From contig JALNYN010000044.1 of the NCBI GenBank assembly GCA_023229825.1, positions 1-6,512 of the forward strand: a stretch of 6,512 nucleotides of DNA. Reading direction: 5' to 3'. Below, piece by piece: positions 4,794 to 6,512 of this stretch. The notes beneath the pieces are model-generated. The model was not told where the DNA came from. It saw only the letters and a program-made list of their open reading frames with translations, and did not search any database. The translations under genes and the position numbers were made by a program. The stretch is from Minisyncoccota bacterium. Lineage in GTDB: Bacteria > Patescibacteriota > Minisyncoccia > Phycocordibacterales > CAIJYI01. How positions within the stretch are numbered: the first letter of the stretch is position 1; every line of letters starts with the position of its first letter.

Positions 4794-5189
4794 TTACTTA
4801 GTGTTAGCTTGATTCAAAAATTCGACTATCTCGCGATCAAGCGGAGCAAAATCATATTTTTCACAATCTGAAAGCGCCACCCACGCATGCGAGGAGTGGC
4901 TGCCATCCGAGATGATCTTTTGATCTCCCGAGAGAAAACACTGTATCAAAACCAACTCAACTTCGCGCTCGGGATACTCATAAGAAAACACGCCGACGAT
5001 CTTTTCCGGCACCACTTGAACACCGAGTTCTTCCATGATCTCACGAACAACCGCTTCGTTTTCCGTTTCTCCTTCTTCTATCTTTCCTCCGGGAAACTCC
5101 CATTTTCCGGCAAGCGACCCGTCCGATCTTTCCGCAATAAGAAAGTTTCCGTGTTCGTTGAATATCAATGCCGCAGCTACTTTTATCAT
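4794..5189 (-). CDS. MutT-type Nudix hydrolase ((deoxy)nucleoside triphosphate pyrophosphohydrolase)
   Basis: The 131-residue length is typical for MutT/NudG-type enzymes, which split nucleoside triphosphates into monophosphate and pyrophosphate and often clear damaged precursors such as 8-oxo-dGTP. The Nudix box is complete: Gly35, Glu41, then Arg49-Glu50-x-x-Glu53-Glu54-x-Gly56 (REIMEELGV), the Mg-binding core. It is preceded by the family motif GKWEFPGG (28-35). The C-terminal YDFAPLDREIVEFL resembles the 'ADxPIVE' end of the pyrophosphohydrolase subgroup. It is encoded on the minus strand 92 bp after tRNA-Val, with no Shine-Dalgarno before the ATG at 5189 and three hairpins in the leader; co-transcription with the tRNA is possible. 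The fold and reaction type are secure; the exact substrate is not. Confidence 0.93.
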   Translation of the reverse strand: MIKVAAALIFNEHGNFLIAERSDGSLAGKWEFPGGKIEEGETENEAVVREIMEELGVQVVPEKIVGVFSYEYPEREVELVLIQCFLSGDQKIISDGSHSSHAWVALSDCEKYDFAPLDREIVEFLNQANTK

Positions 5190-5204
5190 AAATAAAAAGG
5201 AAGT

Positions 5205-5267
5205 ATGAAACCATTGGTTTCATCGTCGGCCCCAGCCGACCCCTACGCCCCAGCGAGCCGCGCTCGC
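5205..5267 (-). other. Three consecutive hairpins between tRNA-Val and the Nudix start
   Basis: Three perfect short stems are packed in 63 bp: GCGAGC / GCTCGC with a 3-nt loop (5253-5267), GTCGGC / GCCGAC with a 4-nt loop (5225-5240), and ATGAAACCA / TGGTTTCAT around one central base (5205-5223). On the minus strand they follow the tRNA 3' end and precede the Nudix ATG. They may aid tRNA 3' processing, form a 5' leader structure, or partly terminate; no U-tract follows. Confidence 0.5.
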
Positions 5268-5281
5268 GATAAACCAGATAG

Positions 5282-5355
5282 TGCACCCTGGGGGGATCGA
5301 ACCTCCGACCTCACGCGTGTGAAGCGTGCGCTCTAACCAGCTGAGCTAAGGGTGC
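5282..5355 (-). tRNA. tRNA-Val (anticodon CAC)
   Basis: A 74-nt cloverleaf reads on the minus strand. The acceptor stem GCACCCT / AGGGTGC is perfect, the D-arm is GCTC-AGCTGGTTA-GAGC, the anticodon stem CACGC / GCGTG holds loop TTCACAC with anticodon CAC (5321-5319), and the T-loop is TTCGATC. The discriminator is A, and A35, C36 and A73 fit valine identity. The 3' CCA is not encoded. One oddity: the T-stem GGAGG pairs with CCCCC, leaving an A51-C63 mismatch. It would read GUG codons. Confidence 0.95.
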
Positions 5356-5382
5356 GTATTTTTGCTTTGGGCTAGCCAAAAC

Positions 5383-5396
5383 AGCTAAGGGTGCGT
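5383..5396 (-). repeat. 14-bp copy of the tRNA-Val 5' end
   Basis: AGCTAAGGGTGCGT occurs at 5344-5357, covering the first 12 nt of the tRNA plus two upstream bases, and again at 5383-5396, 39 bp further upstream of the tRNA. The copy stops where the D-arm would continue, so it cannot be a tRNA itself. Confidence 0.8.
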
Positions 5397-5402
5397 GTTA
5401 TT

Positions 5403-5480
5403 AGTATCAGGGTTTAGTATCAGTATCAGGGAACGACGAACGTTTTTATTTCCTGATACTGATACTTTCTTCCTGATACT
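5403..5480. repeat. Nested palindrome of AGTATCAG repeats
   Basis: The order is AGTATCAGG (5403-5411), AGTATCAGTATCAGG (5416-5430), a 21-nt centre, CCTGATACTGATACT (5452-5466), CCTGATACT (5472-5480). The inner arms are a perfect 15-bp stem and the outer copies form a second 9-bp pair. It fills the gap between the thioredoxin-fold gene stop (5484) and the tRNA. No T-run follows on either strand, so it is not a classic terminator, though a strong 3'-end hairpin is likely. Confidence 0.85.
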
Positions 5481-5483
5481 CGT

Positions 5484-6437
5484 CTACATATTACCCACAC
5501 AGCCGGAGAAAGTAAAGGCGTGGGCTCGGAAATTTCCGGTCTTTGATCGGATCTCTATTACTCCCTCGATCTCTTTGCCGGCTTTAATCAAATGAAATAG
5601 TCCGGGACGATCGACGGTCACAGTACTTTCCACACTAACGTCGCCGCCGCGCATTTCCGCTGAGATCGGCTCCCTGTTCCATAGAACATCCACGGTCACA
5701 GGATCTTTTCCTGTGTGAGACATGACCAGATTCACTTCAGTGCCTCGGCAAGGCAAAGAAACGCTCGCATTCGGCGACCGCGACTCAACATATTCGCCGC
5801 TTGAGAAGAACGGGCCGTTGAGCTGGATCTTTCCTTCGCTTCCATCCGAATCATTTTTATATACTTCTTCAGCATCTTCGGCGTATCCAAGCTGATTACC
5901 GAGCCATCCGCGCAAATATCCGCAATATGTTTCGGGAGTGGCAATACCGCATTTTCCGCCATGAGCGTGTTCATTGTGTTCCCAATCTTCCGCCACTTCG
6001 GGATTTTTTATGCCAAGTACTTCGCGAATTTTGTGTTCCGTTTCCGCATATGCGCCTTCTCCTGAATGAGTATAAACGATATTCCCGCCGGCATCCGATA
6101 GATAGGTCGTCGGCCAATATTGGTTGGAAAAATGCTCCCAGTTCAAATGTTCATTATCTAAAAGTACGGGCCACGTAACATTATATTTCTCCATGGCGCG
6201 TTCCACATTCACGGGATCTTTTTCAAATTCAAATTCAGGTGCGTGAATCCCGATCACGACCAATCCGTCGTCTTTATATTTCTTATACCACTCGCGGAGA
6301 TACGGAAGCGTCCGAAGGCAGTTCACGCAAGAATAGGTCCAGAAATCCACAAGCACGACTTTTCCGCCGAGCTCGTCCAAATTGACGATCTCCGGTCCGA
6401 TCCAAACGCGCCCCTCGATCTTCGGTAATTTTGCCAT
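5484..6437 (-). CDS. Thioredoxin-fold (TlpA/DipZ C-terminal type) protein
   Basis: The protein has 317 residues in two parts. Residues 1-145 are a redoxin/TlpA-like thioredoxin fold with active site WTYSCVNCLR (Cys37, Cys40) and cis-Pro109 in QYWPTTYL. From about 165 on, TPETYCGYLRG and the terminal FRAHAFTF pattern match the beta-rich domain that follows thioredoxin in DipZ proteins (Thioredoxin_10 type). In DipZ the N-terminus is a CcdA membrane domain that brings in electrons; here it is absent and there is no signal peptide. The protein is therefore a soluble, cytoplasm-facing thiol-disulfide or peroxide-type oxidoreductase, or is paired with a separate CcdA encoded outside the window. 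Extra cysteines occur at 163, 172, 230 and 313. The start at ATG 6437 fits the fold; no Shine-Dalgarno precedes it. Confidence 0.9.
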   Translation of the reverse strand: MAKLPKIEGRVWIGPEIVNLDELGGKVVLVDFWTYSCVNCLRTLPYLREWYKKYKDDGLVVIGIHAPEFEFEKDPVNVERAMEKYNVTWPVLLDNEHLNWEHFSNQYWPTTYLSDAGGNIVYTHSGEGAYAETEHKIREVLGIKNPEVAEDWEHNEHAHGGKCGIATPETYCGYLRGWLGNQLGYAEDAEEVYKNDSDGSEGKIQLNGPFFSSGEYVESRSPNASVSLPCRGTEVNLVMSHTGKDPVTVDVLWNREPISAEMRGGDVSVESTVTVDRPGLFHLIKAGKEIEGVIEIRSKTGNFRAHAFTFSGCVGNM

Positions 6438-6443
6438 AACGAA

Positions 6444-6474
6444 AGTTTTTAGTTTTTAGTTTTTAGTTTTTAGT
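6444..6474. repeat. Heptamer tandem repeat (AGTTTTT x4)
   Basis: Four perfect copies of AGTTTTT (6444-6471) plus a partial AGT lie 6 bp upstream of the thioredoxin-fold start codon, which is on the minus strand (reading AAAAACT). It occupies the leader position and may affect expression by slippage. The remaining 38 bp to the window end hold nothing I can support. Confidence 0.8.
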
Positions 6475-6512
6475 CATTTAATCATAATCTTTTTTTGAGT
6501 AAATGGCAAAAT

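Noticed and set aside
5383..5396. A second tRNA gene upstream of tRNA-Val
   Set aside because: Only the 5' acceptor strand is present; there are no D, anticodon or T arms.
6503..6512. ATGGCAAAAT at the right edge, plus strand, which could start a divergent gene
   Set aside because: Only ten bases are visible. It also matches the first ten bases of the thioredoxin-fold gene on the other strand, which could be chance in A-rich start regions.

Overview
The window most resembles a genome of the Candidate Phyla Radiation (Patescibacteria / Parcubacteria-like). This is inferred from content and style, not from a marker gene: small tightly packed units, almost no Shine-Dalgarno sequences, one apparently leaderless gene, and gaps filled with short dispersed palindromes and low-complexity repeats. 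A C39-type protease gene ends in TGA followed by a terminator, so UGA looks like a normal stop and the recoded-UGA lineages (Gracilibacteria/SR1) are unlikely.

Plus strand, left half. The 3' part of a MacA/HlyD-type periplasmic adaptor (1-681) is followed by a MacB-type ABC ATPase (1165-1878), a MacB/FtsX-type permease (1977-3200) and a small membrane-anchored DUF5666-like protein (3340-3786). A strong intrinsic terminator (3793-3821) closes this apparent efflux/export operon. The operon is interrupted by a 483-bp gap between adaptor and ATPase. That gap holds a complete transcription unit on the opposite strand: consensus promoter, GGAGG ribosome-binding site, a 45-codon hydrophobic ORF (777-914) and a terminator. 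A large G/C-rich inverted repeat follows it. A second palindromic element fills the ATPase/permease gap, and an A/T-rich imperfect inverted repeat fills the permease/DUF5666 gap.

Middle. A single C39-like cysteine protease gene (3908-4453) has its own promoter only 7 nt before the ATG, so its mRNA is probably leaderless. It ends at a terminator that works in both directions. Beyond it lies about 270 bp without a convincing protein. Here the minus strand could fold into a closed multi-branched structure of about 120 nt (4542-4661) with a candidate promoter just upstream and the bidirectional terminator downstream: a candidate structured RNA.

Right half, minus strand. Reading right to left: a soluble thioredoxin-fold protein with a DipZ-type C-terminal domain (5484-6437), a nested AGTATCAG palindrome (5403-5480), tRNA-Val(CAC) (5282-5355) with a 14-bp copy of its 5' end just upstream, three small hairpins, and a MutT-type Nudix hydrolase (4794-5189). 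The last 75 bp hold a 7-bp tandem repeat and no supported gene.

The best candidates for something undescribed are the 45-aa membrane microprotein unit set antisense inside the exporter operon, and the putative minus-strand structured RNA near 4480-4665.
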